Source of the DNA: Cyclobacteriaceae bacterium
GTDB taxonomy: Bacteria > Bacteroidota > Bacteroidia > Cytophagales > Cyclobacteriaceae
NCBI GenBank assembly: GCA_015488485.1
Contig: WFNR01000006.1
Location: forward strand, 1-32,310
Length of the DNA stretch: 32,310 nt
Direction: 5' to 3'
The translations under genes were made by a program, and so were the position numbers. Below, piece after piece: positions 1 to 8,137 of the stretch. Numbering within the stretch: the stretch's first letter is position 1; every line of letters begins with the position of its first letter. The notes under the pieces are model-generated. The model ran no database searches. It was not told the DNA's origin and saw only the letters and a program-made list of their open reading frames with translations.

Positions 1-1
1 C

Positions 2-70
2 CCGCAGGCTGATAAGCGAAAATCAGATTTCAAGGGGGGAGAATACGTAGATTACGAAGAGGTAGAATAA
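2..70 (+). CDS. C-terminal fragment of an unidentified protein (possibly DUF4834)
   Basis: The frame starting at base 2 is open from the window edge to a TAA at 68-70 and encodes 22 residues ending in GGEYVDYEEVE. Only the tail of the gene is present. The acidic GEYVDYEE ending resembles the C-terminus of small Bacteroidota DUF4834 proteins as I remember them, but this is weak. It ends 3 bases before the stop of the convergent gene at 74, so the two 3' ends nearly touch. The function is unknown. Confidence 0.55.
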   Translation, partial: PQADKRKSDFKGGEYVDYEEVE

Positions 71-73
71 CTC

Positions 74-910
74 CTATTGGGAGTCTGCCTTATATTGAGT
101 ACGGTCATAAATAACCTTACCCCGGGAATTCCACTCTTTGCGTATGTAGGGTACAAAATCATCGTCAAAGGGGTCTTTGCGATACTGCACTTCGCGCTTT
201 CTACGCCCCCTGCGGTTTTTGTAAAAGGAGGTCCATTTACCTGCTTTCTGATCAAAGCGGTACTCACCTGACACCGCTATGCTGCCGTCTTCAAAAAAGT
301 AATAGTAGTTGCCTTCTTTTTTGCCGTATTCTACCGGGATTATCTCCTTGATTTTGGTGCGCGTATCAGGGTCATAAAAACTCACCAACGACTCTTTGGG
401 CCAGCCACGATAGTACTTCTCCTTGTCAATCAGAATATCATCGGGGGTTTTGCGTATCCACCTGCCGTGCTTGGTACCTATGTAAAAGATACCTTCTTCC
501 ACCGTCACGTCACCTCTGCGTACCACATAGGGGCCGTGCAACAGCACCCCTTTGCTGGGGTCAACCCTGCGGCTCTTGCGTATTTCACCGCGTTCGAAAT
601 CATACCAATAGATGTCGCGCACATAGGGGTCGGGCGGTATGTATTCTTTCAGGTAGTTGAAAAGTATCAGTTCCTCTTTATCACCATGGCCGCGCCTGGC
701 AAATCCTTTTTTGGTTTTCAGGCCGTAATAAACATTCTTTTTGGGCTTTTTCTTTTTGGGGGTAAAGGTCTCCTCTTCCGGGTCTTTCTTCTCAAGGTTT
801 ACCGTAGGCGGAGGTGAAAAAGTAGTAAACTGATCCTCACGGGCCTGGGTTTGTCCATAACCACTGGCAAAGATGATGATGGCCGGAAGCAGTACCAGAA
901 TGTGTTTCAT
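74..910 (-). CDS. Secreted YwqK/MORN-like repeat protein
   Basis: This is a 278-residue protein from the ATG at 910. An upstream in-frame ATG at 949 would add 13 residues in front of the signal peptide and is less likely. The N-terminus (MKHILVLLPAIIIFASGYG) is a typical signal peptide. The body holds repeats of the type 'hGxYxxxxxxGxxxxxGxYxxGxKxGxW' (LHGPYVVRRGDV, GIFYIGTKHGRW, then GNYYYFFEDGSIAVSGEYRFDQ with KAGKWTSFY), matching the MORN-like repeats of proteins annotated as the YwqK family. That family name includes 'antitoxin', but no toxin is adjacent and the protein is exported. A proline- and lysine-rich linker follows the signal peptide. The gene lies 89 bases downstream of glmS and has its own promoter. 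Its role is unknown; it may be a cell-envelope repeat protein. Confidence 0.75.
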   Translation of the reverse strand: MKHILVLLPAIIIFASGYGQTQAREDQFTTFSPPPTVNLEKKDPEEETFTPKKKKPKKNVYYGLKTKKGFARRGHGDKEELILFNYLKEYIPPDPYVRDIYWYDFERGEIRKSRRVDPSKGVLLHGPYVVRRGDVTVEEGIFYIGTKHGRWIRKTPDDILIDKEKYYRGWPKESLVSFYDPDTRTKIKEIIPVEYGKKEGNYYYFFEDGSIAVSGEYRFDQKAGKWTSFYKNRRGRRKREVQYRKDPFDDDFVPYIRKEWNSRGKVIYDRTQYKADSQ

Positions 911-956
911 GCCTGATAGCAACGAGAATATGGCTGTAATATTGCCCATGCGCCTT

Positions 957-990
957 ACAAAAATAACCGGGCTATAGCAATATTGCCAAA
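957..990 (-). promoter_or_regulatory. Promoter of the YwqK-like gene
   Basis: On the minus strand, TTTG (987-990) is followed after 21 bases by TATTTTTGT (957-965), matching the Bacteroidota consensus TTTG-N~19-TAnnTTTGY. It lies about 47 bases upstream of the ATG at 910, so the gene can be transcribed independently of glmS. Confidence 0.5.
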
Positions 991-999
991 GCTTCTTTT

Positions 1000-2835
1000 T
1001 TATTCTACTGTTACCGACTTGGCCAGGTTGCGGGGTTGATCCACATTACAACCACGCATAACGGCAATATGATAAGAAAGCAGTTGCAAAGGTATTACGG
1101 TAACCAATGGCATCAGCGGCTCATCTACCTGTGGCACTTCAATTACGTGGTCAACCATGGCCGGAATCACCTCATCCCCCTGGGTAACGATAGCTATTAC
1201 GCGACCCTTGCGGGCTTTTACCTCCTGAATATTGCTGACAATCTTCTCGTAGGAGCTGTCTTTGGTGGCAATAAATACCACCGGCATTTCTTCATCGATC
1301 AGCGCGATGGGGCCGTGCTTCATCTCGGCAGCCGGGTAGCCCTCGGCATGGATATAAGATATCTCTTTTAGTTTGAGCGCCCCTTCAAGCGCTACCGGGA
1401 AGTTATAGCCACGCCCCAGGTAGAGGAAGTTGCGGGCATCTTTATACTGAGCCGCTATCTCCTTAATCTGGCTGTCCACGGCCAGCACCTCTTCCACTTT
1501 TTGCGGAATAGCCTCCAATTCAAAAAGCAGCTGGCGGTAGCGCGACTCGCTGATGGTGCCCTTGCGGTGTGCCACACGCAGGGCAATCATAAACATAACC
1601 GTAAGCTGAGCAGTAAAGGCCTTGGTACTGGCTACGCCTATCTCCGGGCCGGCATGCGTATAGGCACCCTCGTGCGATACTCGTGATATAGATGAGCCTA
1701 CTACATTACAGAGCCCGAAAATAATAGCGCCTTTGCCCTTGGCCATTTCAATAGCCGCCAGGGTATCGGCCGTTTCGCCCGATTGTGAGATAGCAAAGAC
1801 TACATCACCCTCATTGATAATCGGGTTGCGGTAGCGAAACTCTGAGGCATATTCTACCTCTACAGGTATTCGACAAAACTCTTCGATAAAATACTCCGAC
1901 ACCAAACCGGCATGCCAGGAAGTGCCACAGGCTACAATAAGTATGCGATCGGCATTGACCAGCTTGTTGGCGTATTCACGAATACCGCCCAGCACCAGGC
2001 GCCCTTCGGCAGCATTGAGGCGCCCCCGCATACTGTCGCCAATAGAACGCGGCTGTTCATAGATTTCTTTGAGCATAAAATGCTCAAAACCGCCTTTTTC
2101 GATGGCCTCCAACTCCATGTCAATGGTTTGGATGTAGGGTGTTTTCTCCAGATTGGAAGTATCTTTAATGGTAAGCTTACCATCGCTCACCACGGCAATC
2201 TCAAAATCATCCAGATACACCACCTCGTTGGTGTATTCAATAATGGGCGTGGCATCTGAAGCAAAAAAGTACTCGCCCTTGCCAATGCCCACAACCAGCG
2301 GGCTGCCCTTGCGGGCGGCTACCAGTTGCTGCGGGTGATCTTCCGACATCACCACGATAGCATAGGCGCCTACCACGGCATTCAGTGCCTGACGTACCGC
2401 CTCCGCCAGGGAGCAATCCTGGTGCTTCTGGATGTTTTCGATAAAGTTTATCAATACTTCGGTATCGGTTTCGCTTTGAAAGGTGTAGCCTTTCTTGATC
2501 AGCTCTTGCTTGAGGGCTCCGTAGTTCTCGATAATACCATTATGAATAATAGCCAGCTTGCCCGAGTTGCTGCGGTGCGGGTGGGCGTTTACATCGTTGG
2601 GCTCACCGTGAGTAGCCCAGCGGGTATGGCCAATGCCAATGGTGCTATGCAAAGACTTACCATTCAGCAGATTTTCCAACTCGGCCACCTTGCCTTTCTT
2701 CTTATATATGTTCAGTCCGCCATTGAGCAGGCTTAGCCCGGCACTGTCATAGCCGCGGTATTCCAGGCGCTGCAGCCCCTTGATGATAACAGGCGCTGCC
2801 TCACGCTGACCAACATATGCTACTATACCACACAT
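1000..2835 (-). CDS. glmS: Glutamine--fructose-6-phosphate aminotransferase (isomerizing)
   Basis: This 611-residue cytoplasmic enzyme converts fructose 6-phosphate and glutamine into glucosamine 6-phosphate, the first step towards UDP-GlcNAc, peptidoglycan and LPS. The protein begins MCGIVAYVG, so after Met removal Cys becomes the N-terminal nucleophile of the glutaminase domain (about residues 1-225). Two SIS sugar-isomerase domains follow (about 290-430 and 460-600), with the SIS motif SQSGETADT and the C-terminal ending DQPRNLAKSVTVE that is standard for GlmS. The length is normal. It lies 12 bases downstream of the DUF4270 gene and is probably co-transcribed with it and the glycogen-synthase-like gene. 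I saw no glmS ribozyme; the upstream sequence is coding. Confidence 0.98.
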   Translation of the reverse strand: MCGIVAYVGQREAAPVIIKGLQRLEYRGYDSAGLSLLNGGLNIYKKKGKVAELENLLNGKSLHSTIGIGHTRWATHGEPNDVNAHPHRSNSGKLAIIHNGIIENYGALKQELIKKGYTFQSETDTEVLINFIENIQKHQDCSLAEAVRQALNAVVGAYAIVVMSEDHPQQLVAARKGSPLVVGIGKGEYFFASDATPIIEYTNEVVYLDDFEIAVVSDGKLTIKDTSNLEKTPYIQTIDMELEAIEKGGFEHFMLKEIYEQPRSIGDSMRGRLNAAEGRLVLGGIREYANKLVNADRILIVACGTSWHAGLVSEYFIEEFCRIPVEVEYASEFRYRNPIINEGDVVFAISQSGETADTLAAIEMAKGKGAIIFGLCNVVGSSISRVSHEGAYTHAGPEIGVASTKAFTAQLTVMFMIALRVAHRKGTISESRYRQLLFELEAIPQKVEEVLAVDSQIKEIAAQYKDARNFLYLGRGYNFPVALEGALKLKEISYIHAEGYPAAEMKHGPIALIDEEMPVVFIATKDSSYEKIVSNIQEVKARKGRVIAIVTQGDEVIPAMVDHVIEVPQVDEPLMPLVTVIPLQLLSYHIAVMRGCNVDQPRNLAKSVTVE

Positions 2836-2847
2836 ATCTGCAAGTTT

Positions 2848-4269
2848 TTATCTGTCCTCAGTATTCGGAATAGTATAATATATTCGAAAACGGATACTGT
2901 CTTTAGGGAAGCGAAGAGGAGACACAGTAGATTGTGCCGGAGAACGCTGCGGAACGATAACACTCGATTGTCCGAAAATGAAAATCTGACCTTTTTCTTC
3001 AAGAAAAGGTTGTGATGGATCGTGAAAGTTTCCTGCTCTAATATTTTGTAAAAACCAAGATAGACTAAACTGATAGTTGTTGTTATCAACATCGTAGTAA
3101 GCTCTTTGTGGCCTACTATAAATACCCGGAACAGGAAAATCATTTTCATCTTGAAGCATAACAAAATCTCTGCCAACCTGTGAAGTATCTATCCGACCAA
3201 TATCATCTATAATAGGCCAATTGTTTGTTTCATCGGTAAAATATATTTGCAAATATTCGGGTGGTTGTGTGTCATCGTTATAATTTATTATTCCACCTAT
3301 ATAAATATCAGCTCTGTTTATCACCACAGCGTCCAGCGTATCCAACAACAAATAATAAGGCGTAAGATCTGCTCTTATGGCAACCAATGTTCCAAACTGC
3401 AGATATCGATAGTCGTCAGTTGGATAATAATCTGTATTGTCTGGCTGAATACCAGCCAAGGCAGTGCCAGAATAATCCGCAGATATATGATAAAACGATC
3501 CCCCTCCAACATTGAATTCCAGATAACGATCAATAGGCTCTCCATCCGAGTTAAATTCAACATAGTTCAACCGTAGAGTAGCCCCAGGCGGATCAAAATA
3601 AAATATTGCTCTGTTGTTTCCACCAGGCACCAAAGCAATCCCTTTAAAGTAATTGTTAAAAGCATCATTACTGTCAAATATAGGGTCCCCGGCCTGTAGT
3701 TTCTTGAACAAATCAAGACCTATGTCTTCATTGAGCGTTACGATATAAGTGCTGTCAAATTGAATAGTATCGTTTACTTTAGGTGTAAAATTCCATTCAC
3801 CCAAAGGAGTGTTTTGTAAAGGCAACTCATCAAGGCGCGTATAGTCAACTTCCTTGTCTATTCCTTGCGCCAATTGGTAAATCTTTACCTGCTGAACCTC
3901 ATCATTAAGGGGTGTATCTCCTATAAAGCTTGTAAAAGAAATATTAAGATCCAATGATTTGAACTCAGCGCTATCGCTAACCTCAAGTACTGTTCCAAAA
4001 CTAAATTCAACAAAAGTTTTCGAAACAATCGTACCAAAATCAGGGTTATTAAACATACCCACCTGTATAGTTCGGGTAAACTTTGAGCTGCGAGGATTAA
4101 ACTGCACCACTGAAGTGGGTAGTGTTACATCTACATAATAAGGCTTGACCACCCCGTTGTCGGCATCTACCAACAGGCCAATATCTCCGGGATCCTCACA
4201 ACTGCCTAACCCCCCAATGATCAAAACAATAGCCGCCCCAACGGCCAGTTGCCTACCCAACAAGTTCAT
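2848..4269 (-). CDS. DUF4270 lipoprotein
   Basis: This is a 473-residue protein. The start is placed at the ATG at 4269, because it gives a clean lipoprotein signal (MNLLGRQLAVGAAIVLIIGG then the lipobox LGSC); an in-frame start at 4314 would put 15 polar residues in front. The mature protein would be anchored at a Cys followed by EDPGDIGL, a typical DUF4270 beginning. The rest is a long beta-rich domain ending in RFRIYYT. DUF4270 is a Bacteroidota family of unknown function, often next to glmS. The gene overlaps the upstream glycogen-synthase-like gene by 17 bases. Most of it (about 2850-4130) is clearly more AT-rich than its neighbours and than its own first 45 codons, suggesting a mosaic origin or fast divergence. 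Confidence 0.85.
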   Translation of the reverse strand: MNLLGRQLAVGAAIVLIIGGLGSCEDPGDIGLLVDADNGVVKPYYVDVTLPTSVVQFNPRSSKFTRTIQVGMFNNPDFGTIVSKTFVEFSFGTVLEVSDSAEFKSLDLNISFTSFIGDTPLNDEVQQVKIYQLAQGIDKEVDYTRLDELPLQNTPLGEWNFTPKVNDTIQFDSTYIVTLNEDIGLDLFKKLQAGDPIFDSNDAFNNYFKGIALVPGGNNRAIFYFDPPGATLRLNYVEFNSDGEPIDRYLEFNVGGGSFYHISADYSGTALAGIQPDNTDYYPTDDYRYLQFGTLVAIRADLTPYYLLLDTLDAVVINRADIYIGGIINYNDDTQPPEYLQIYFTDETNNWPIIDDIGRIDTSQVGRDFVMLQDENDFPVPGIYSRPQRAYYDVDNNNYQFSLSWFLQNIRAGNFHDPSQPFLEEKGQIFIFGQSSVIVPQRSPAQSTVSPLRFPKDSIRFRIYYTIPNTEDR

Positions 4270-5065
4270 TATACAGCTCGAAATAAGAGTCGGTGAAATT
4301 CTCGGTTTTTTCAATGGTATCTACCCGCTTGGTTTCCTTCTGCTTCTCATCAAATAACTTTTCGATCTGGCTGGCATCGCCATTGGCCATAATCACCGCA
4401 TCGGAATACTCTACCCCAAGCCTGATAAAACCTTCGTAATCCAGGGTTTTCAGGTGCTTGATCATATCATCTTCTATATCAAGCATCTTCACCTTCTCCA
4501 ACAGGTCATCTTTGAACTTGTGGGTAAATTTATTGTCATAAATAGTAAATACCGATTTGGTATTCATAAACAACGGATCGTTCTTGTAGGTGGTTTTCAG
4601 GTACAACGGCACCAGGCTGGTTATCCAGTCGTTGCAGTGCACAATATCCGGGGCCCAGCCCAGTTTTCTTACTGTCTCTACCACACCTTTGCAAAAGAAA
4701 ATAGCCCGCTCATCATTGTCTTCGTAAAAGCGGTCTTCGCTGTCATGAAAAACAGCCTTGCGATGGAAATAGTCTTCGTTATCGATAAAGTAAACCTGCA
4801 GTTTTGCCTGCGGCACCGAAGCCACTTTAATTACCAGCGGCTTCTCTTCATCGCCTACCGTAATATTTATTCCTGACAAACGGACAACCTCGTGTAAGCG
4901 GTTTTTGCGCTCATTTATCAAGCCAAATCTTGGTACCAGTATCCTGATCTCCATGCCCTTCTCCTGCATAGCCTGCGGCAATTTACTTACAAAATCGGCT
5001 ACATCGGAAGTGTGCAGAAAAGGGTCTATCTCGCTTGCAACATACAAGATTCTTAGCTTAGACAT
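4253..5065 (-). CDS. Short glycogen/starch synthase-like protein (GT5 N-terminal domain only)
   Basis: This is a 270-residue protein starting MSKLRILYVASEIDPF, the N-terminal signature region of bacterial glycogen synthases (GT5). Later motifs include the HCNDWITSLVPLYLK stretch, equivalent to the HxHDW region. Full glycogen synthases are about 480 residues with a second Rossmann domain holding the catalytic and nucleotide-sugar-binding residues; this one stops after the first domain. Bacteroidota commonly carry such a half-length protein near panC and DUF4270/glmS. It is therefore probably a real family and not a broken gene, but a complete synthase activity is doubtful. An in-frame ATG at 5131 would add 22 residues lacking homology. 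It is divergent from panC and overlaps the DUF4270 gene by 17 bases. Confidence 0.85.
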   Translation of the reverse strand: MSKLRILYVASEIDPFLHTSDVADFVSKLPQAMQEKGMEIRILVPRFGLINERKNRLHEVVRLSGINITVGDEEKPLVIKVASVPQAKLQVYFIDNEDYFHRKAVFHDSEDRFYEDNDERAIFFCKGVVETVRKLGWAPDIVHCNDWITSLVPLYLKTTYKNDPLFMNTKSVFTIYDNKFTHKFKDDLLEKVKMLDIEDDMIKHLKTLDYEGFIRLGVEYSDAVIMANGDASQIEKLFDEKQKETKRVDTIEKTENFTDSYFELYNELVG

Positions 5066-5099
5066 AAAATGTATATTTTTTTGAACATAAGAATGGCGC

Positions 5100-5108
5100 A
5101 CAAAGGTA
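5100..5108 (-). promoter_or_regulatory. Promoter -7 box for the glycogen-synthase-like gene
   Basis: TACCTTTGT on the minus strand matches TAnnTTTGY and sits 34 bases upstream of the ATG at 5065. No good TTTG -33 box is visible at the expected distance. It probably drives the three-gene unit through DUF4270 and glmS. Confidence 0.5.
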
Positions 5109-5150
5109 AGCAATTTTGCCGCCTTCTCCATGATTTACGCCTTAAAAACG

Positions 5151-5158
5151 TACTTTTG
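5151..5158 (+). promoter_or_regulatory. Promoter -7 box for panC
   Basis: TACTTTTG matches TAnnTTTG and lies 29 bases before the panC ATG at 5188. No clear -33 TTTG is present. With the divergent box at 5100-5108, this gives a 122-base two-way promoter region. Confidence 0.45.
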
Positions 5159-5187
5159 CCTCCTCAAATTGTACAGTTGCTGATTCT

Positions 5188-6054
5188 ATGAAAGTGCTAA
5201 CCAGCCCGGCCGCAGCCCGCCAGGCAGTAGATGCTTTGTCAGACCGGGGAGTTACTACCGGCCTGGTGCCCACCATGGGCGCTATCCACCGCGGCCACCT
5301 GTCGCTGGTGCAGGCCGCCCGGCAGGAAAACGAGGTGGTGATGGCCTCGATTTTTGTAAACCCCATTCAGTTCAACAACCCCGATGATCTGGCACGCTAC
5401 CCGCGCACCCTTGAGGCCGATCTGGAAAAATTGAAAGCAGCCGGCTGCGACCTGGTATTTGTACCTGAGGCCCGCGACATGTATCCGCAGCAACCCCTCA
5501 CGCAGTTCGCCTTCGGGCCACTCGATGAGGTGATGGAAGGCGCCTACCGGCCGGGGCATTTCAGTGGTGTAGCCCTGGTAGTGCTCAAGCTGTTTCATAT
5601 CCTGCGGCCACAAAAGGCTTATTTCGGTCAAAAAGACCTACAGCAGTTTAAGATCATTGAGCGACTGGTAAAAGACACCTCATTGCCGGTTACGCTACGC
5701 ATGTTGCCTATTGTACGCGAGCACTCCGGCCTGGCCCTCTCAAGCCGCAACCAACGGTTGTCAGGCGAGGGCAAGCAAGTGGCCGCCCGGATTTTTCAGG
5801 CATTGCAAAAGGCTGCCCTGGAACTCACCACCAGCCGGAATATCACCCGGTCTGTTGCCGCAGCTCAACAGCATCTGGCTGCCAGTCCTGGCATTGAAGT
5901 TGAATACTTAACCTGGGTAAATACAGACGATCTGCAACCTGTCGAGCGTATAAGTAATCACGATCAATTAGCTTTGTGCTTTGCCGGCTATGTAGAGGGC
6001 GTCAGGCTTATTGACAATATTATTGTGGACATCCATGCTGATAGAAGTTCTTAA
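5188..6054 (+). CDS. panC: Pantothenate synthetase (pantoate--beta-alanine ligase)
   Basis: This 288-residue cytoplasmic enzyme joins pantoate and beta-alanine with ATP to make pantothenate, the coenzyme A precursor. The family signature [14 protein letters not shown] is at residues 28-41, with His34 and His37 forming the HxGH-type ATP site of the nucleotidyltransferase fold. Further family blocks are [29 protein letters not shown] and the KMSKS-like region [12 protein letters not shown]. The length is normal. It overlaps panD by 20 bases and so is translationally linked to the gene that makes its beta-alanine substrate. The start is the first ATG after the divergent promoter. Confidence 0.98.
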   Translation: MKVLTSPAAARQAVDALSDRGVTTGLVPTMGAIHRGHLSLVQAARQENEVVMASIFVNPIQFNNPDDLARYPRTLEADLEKLKAAGCDLVFVPEARDMYPQQPLTQFAFGPLDEVMEGAYRPGHFSGVALVVLKLFHILRPQKAYFGQKDLQQFKIIERLVKDTSLPVTLRMLPIVREHSGLALSSRNQRLSGEGKQVAARIFQALQKAALELTTSRNITRSVAAAQQHLAASPGIEVEYLTWVNTDDLQPVERISNHDQLALCFAGYVEGVRLIDNIIVDIHADRSS

Positions 6055-6382
6055 ATCGAAGATTCACCGTGTCAAGGTAACCCAGGCCGAACTGCACTAT
6101 GTGGGCAGTATTACCATTGACGAGGCACTGATGGAGGCGGCCGATCTGGTAGAGCACGAAAAGGTACAGGTGGTGAACATCAACAATGGCGAGCGCCTGG
6201 AAACCTATGTGATAAAAGGCAAGCGTGGCTCCGGAGAAATATGCCTGAACGGCCCGGCCGCCCGCAAGGCTCAGGTAGGCGATATCGTCATCATTATTTC
6301 TTATGCCACCATCAATAAAGAAGAAGCCGGCCGCCATCAGCCGGTGGTGATTTTTCCCGATGAAAACAACCAACTCACCTGA
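6035..6382 (+). CDS. panD: Aspartate 1-decarboxylase
   Basis: This 115-residue proenzyme makes beta-alanine from aspartate for the pantothenate pathway. The start was chosen at the ATG at 6035 because [13 protein letters not shown] is the usual PanD N-terminus. It places the self-cleavage site at Gly24-Ser25 (HYVGSIT), exactly as in the well-studied enzyme, where Ser25 becomes the pyruvoyl cofactor. The substrate-binding region [12 protein letters not shown] and the block [11 protein letters not shown] are intact. An upstream in-frame start would add 8 residues inside panC. The gene overlaps the end of panC by 20 bases and is followed 2 bases later by the next gene. Confidence 0.97.
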   Translation: MLIEVLKSKIHRVKVTQAELHYVGSITIDEALMEAADLVEHEKVQVVNINNGERLETYVIKGKRGSGEICLNGPAARKAQVGDIVIIISYATINKEEAGRHQPVVIFPDENNQLT

Positions 6383-6384
6383 AT

Positions 6385-7410
6385 TTGAAGCGCCATTTAA
6401 CCTCATTTGTCAAATACAGTATTAGCCTGCTGGTAGCAGTAGGGCTGATGTACTATGTGTTTCACGACTGGCAGTTTGATGAATTGCTGGCACGCTTCGG
6501 CCAGGTCAATTTTTGGTGGGTGGGTCTCTCAGTCAGCCTGTCGCTGGTAAGCCACTGGCTAAGGGCCTGGCGTTGGAACCTGCTGCTGGAATACACCGGT
6601 TATAAAAACCTTTCTACCTGGCGTACCTTCAAAGCAGTGATGATCGGCTATCTGGTAAATCTGGCAGCCCCACGCCTGGGTGAGTTTTCGCGCTGTGGGG
6701 TGCTCAAACGTACCGACAATGTCAATATGTCAGCCTCTATGGGTACCGTGGTGGCTGAGCGTCTGGTAGATATCCTCGGTCTGGGTTTGTTGATATTGCT
6801 TGCTTTTGTTATTGAATTTGAGCGCATTAGCGCTTTTTTCAACAAATTTTTTTACAGCCGCTACGAGGCCTGGCATATCACTCCCGGTCAATTCACTCTG
6901 CTGCTGGTGTTTGGCCTTATTCTTGCCGGCATGCTGGTGCTGGTCTGGTGGTTCAGAGAGCGCCTGCAACGCAAACCCCTGTATTTTAAAATACGTTCTT
7001 TTATCAGGGAAATGTACGATGGCTTTGTAAGTGTGCTGCACTTGCAGCGCAAAGCCGGGTTTTGGCTGGCCACGGTGGGCATCTGGGTGTTGTATTACCT
7101 GATGGCCTTTGTGATGTTCTACTCGGTGCCAACCACTGCCCATCTGGGGCCATCGGCCGGGCTGGCCATCCTGATAATGGGCGGACTGGCCATGTCGGCA
7201 CCTGTGCAGGGCGGATTCGGCACGTACCATTTATTCGTAGGTGCTATTCTGATCACCTACGGCATTGCCGAAAAAGACGGCTATTTTTTTGCTACCCTGG
7301 TACACCTGTCGCAGACGGTTACCGTGGTAGTAGTAGGGGCAATCAGCTTGCTGCTGACCCGCCTGACAGATGAAAAAAAGAAAGATGAAAACACATTAAA
7401 CAAAAAGTGA
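6385..7410 (+). CDS. Flippase-like integral membrane protein (LPG synthase TM-domain family)
   Basis: This 341-residue protein is predicted from a TTG start at 6385, 2 bases after the panD stop. The next in-frame Met is about 20 residues in and would cut the first membrane segment. Several hydrophobic segments are spread over the whole length, with conserved family motifs: SHWLRAWRWNLLL after the second segment, the GYLVNLAAPRLGEFSRCGVL block, and a glycine-rich GGLAMSAPVQGGFGTYHLF segment near the end. These match the UPF0104 / lysylphosphatidylglycerol-synthase transmembrane family, whose members are thought to move or modify lipid-linked molecules. The synthase domain is absent, so the substrate is unknown. 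The tail is lysine-rich. It is probably co-transcribed with panCD. Confidence 0.85.
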   Translation: MKRHLTSFVKYSISLLVAVGLMYYVFHDWQFDELLARFGQVNFWWVGLSVSLSLVSHWLRAWRWNLLLEYTGYKNLSTWRTFKAVMIGYLVNLAAPRLGEFSRCGVLKRTDNVNMSASMGTVVAERLVDILGLGLLILLAFVIEFERISAFFNKFFYSRYEAWHITPGQFTLLLVFGLILAGMLVLVWWFRERLQRKPLYFKIRSFIREMYDGFVSVLHLQRKAGFWLATVGIWVLYYLMAFVMFYSVPTTAHLGPSAGLAILIMGGLAMSAPVQGGFGTYHLFVGAILITYGIAEKDGYFFATLVHLSQTVTVVVVGAISLLLTRLTDEKKKDENTLNKK

Positions 7411-7411
7411 T

Positions 7412-8107
7412 ATGGGCCTTATAGTAATATTTGTTGTATTTATGATTATCAGCCTGGTAGTGAACGGGCGTTTGAAGAGTAAGTTTAGGAAGTATTCGCA
7501 AATACCCATCCGGGGAGGGCTGAGTGGCCGCGAGGTGGCCGAGCAAATGTTGGCCGACAACGGCATTCATGATGTAAAGGTGGTGAGCGTACCGGGGCAC
7601 CTGACCGACCACTACAACCCGGCCAACAAAACCGTAAACCTGAGTCCGGAGGTTTATCAGGGACGCTCCATAGCCGCAGCTGCGGTAGCCGCCCACGAGT
7701 GCGGTCATGCTGTACAGCATGCTACTGCTTATAAAATGCTTGCCCTGCGCTCGGCATTGGTACCCTTGCAGGCAATCAGCGCCAAAATTCTCAACATCCT
7801 GTTTATCGCCATGTTTTTCGGTGGCTTTATCTTTTTCCGCACATTCCCGGTAGATTTGGTATTGCTTACCATTATCGGAGCTTATGGTGTTTTTACATTG
7901 TTTGCCTTTGTTACCCTGCCGGTGGAGTTTGACGCCAGCAGGCGCGCCCTGGCCTGGATAGAAGCACGGGGAATAGTAACCAGCCAGGAATATGAAGGTG
8001 CCCGCGATGCCCTGAAGTGGGCCGCCATGACCTATGTGGTAGTGGCGCTTTCATCGTTGGCAACTTTATTGTATTATATCATGGTTTTCCTCGGCAACAG
8101 GGATTAA
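7412..8107 (+). CDS. Membrane-bound zinc metallopeptidase, YugP family
   Basis: This 231-residue protein has an N-terminal membrane segment (MGLIVIFVVFMIISLVV), then a soluble part with the zinc-peptidase motif HECGH (His95-Glu96, His99), followed by two or three further membrane segments and a C-terminal hydrophobic tail. The arrangement and length fit the YugP/Zn_peptidase_2 family (neutral zinc metallopeptidases). The block DHYNPANKTVNLSPEVYQG upstream of the motif is also characteristic. The likely site is the cytoplasmic membrane; substrates are unknown. It starts 1 base after the stop of the flippase-like gene, so it is probably coupled to it. The nearness of the two membrane proteins gives no further clue to its job. 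Confidence 0.9.
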   Translation: MGLIVIFVVFMIISLVVNGRLKSKFRKYSQIPIRGGLSGREVAEQMLADNGIHDVKVVSVPGHLTDHYNPANKTVNLSPEVYQGRSIAAAAVAAHECGHAVQHATAYKMLALRSALVPLQAISAKILNILFIAMFFGGFIFFRTFPVDLVLLTIIGAYGVFTLFAFVTLPVEFDASRRALAWIEARGIVTSQEYEGARDALKWAAMTYVVVALSSLATLLYYIMVFLGNRD

Positions 8108-8137
8108 TTTCGCGGCCGTAAACAAGATATTATTGCT

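Noticed and set aside
74-910. Antitoxin role suggested by the YwqK family name
   Set aside because: The protein has a signal peptide and no adjacent toxin; the name is historical.
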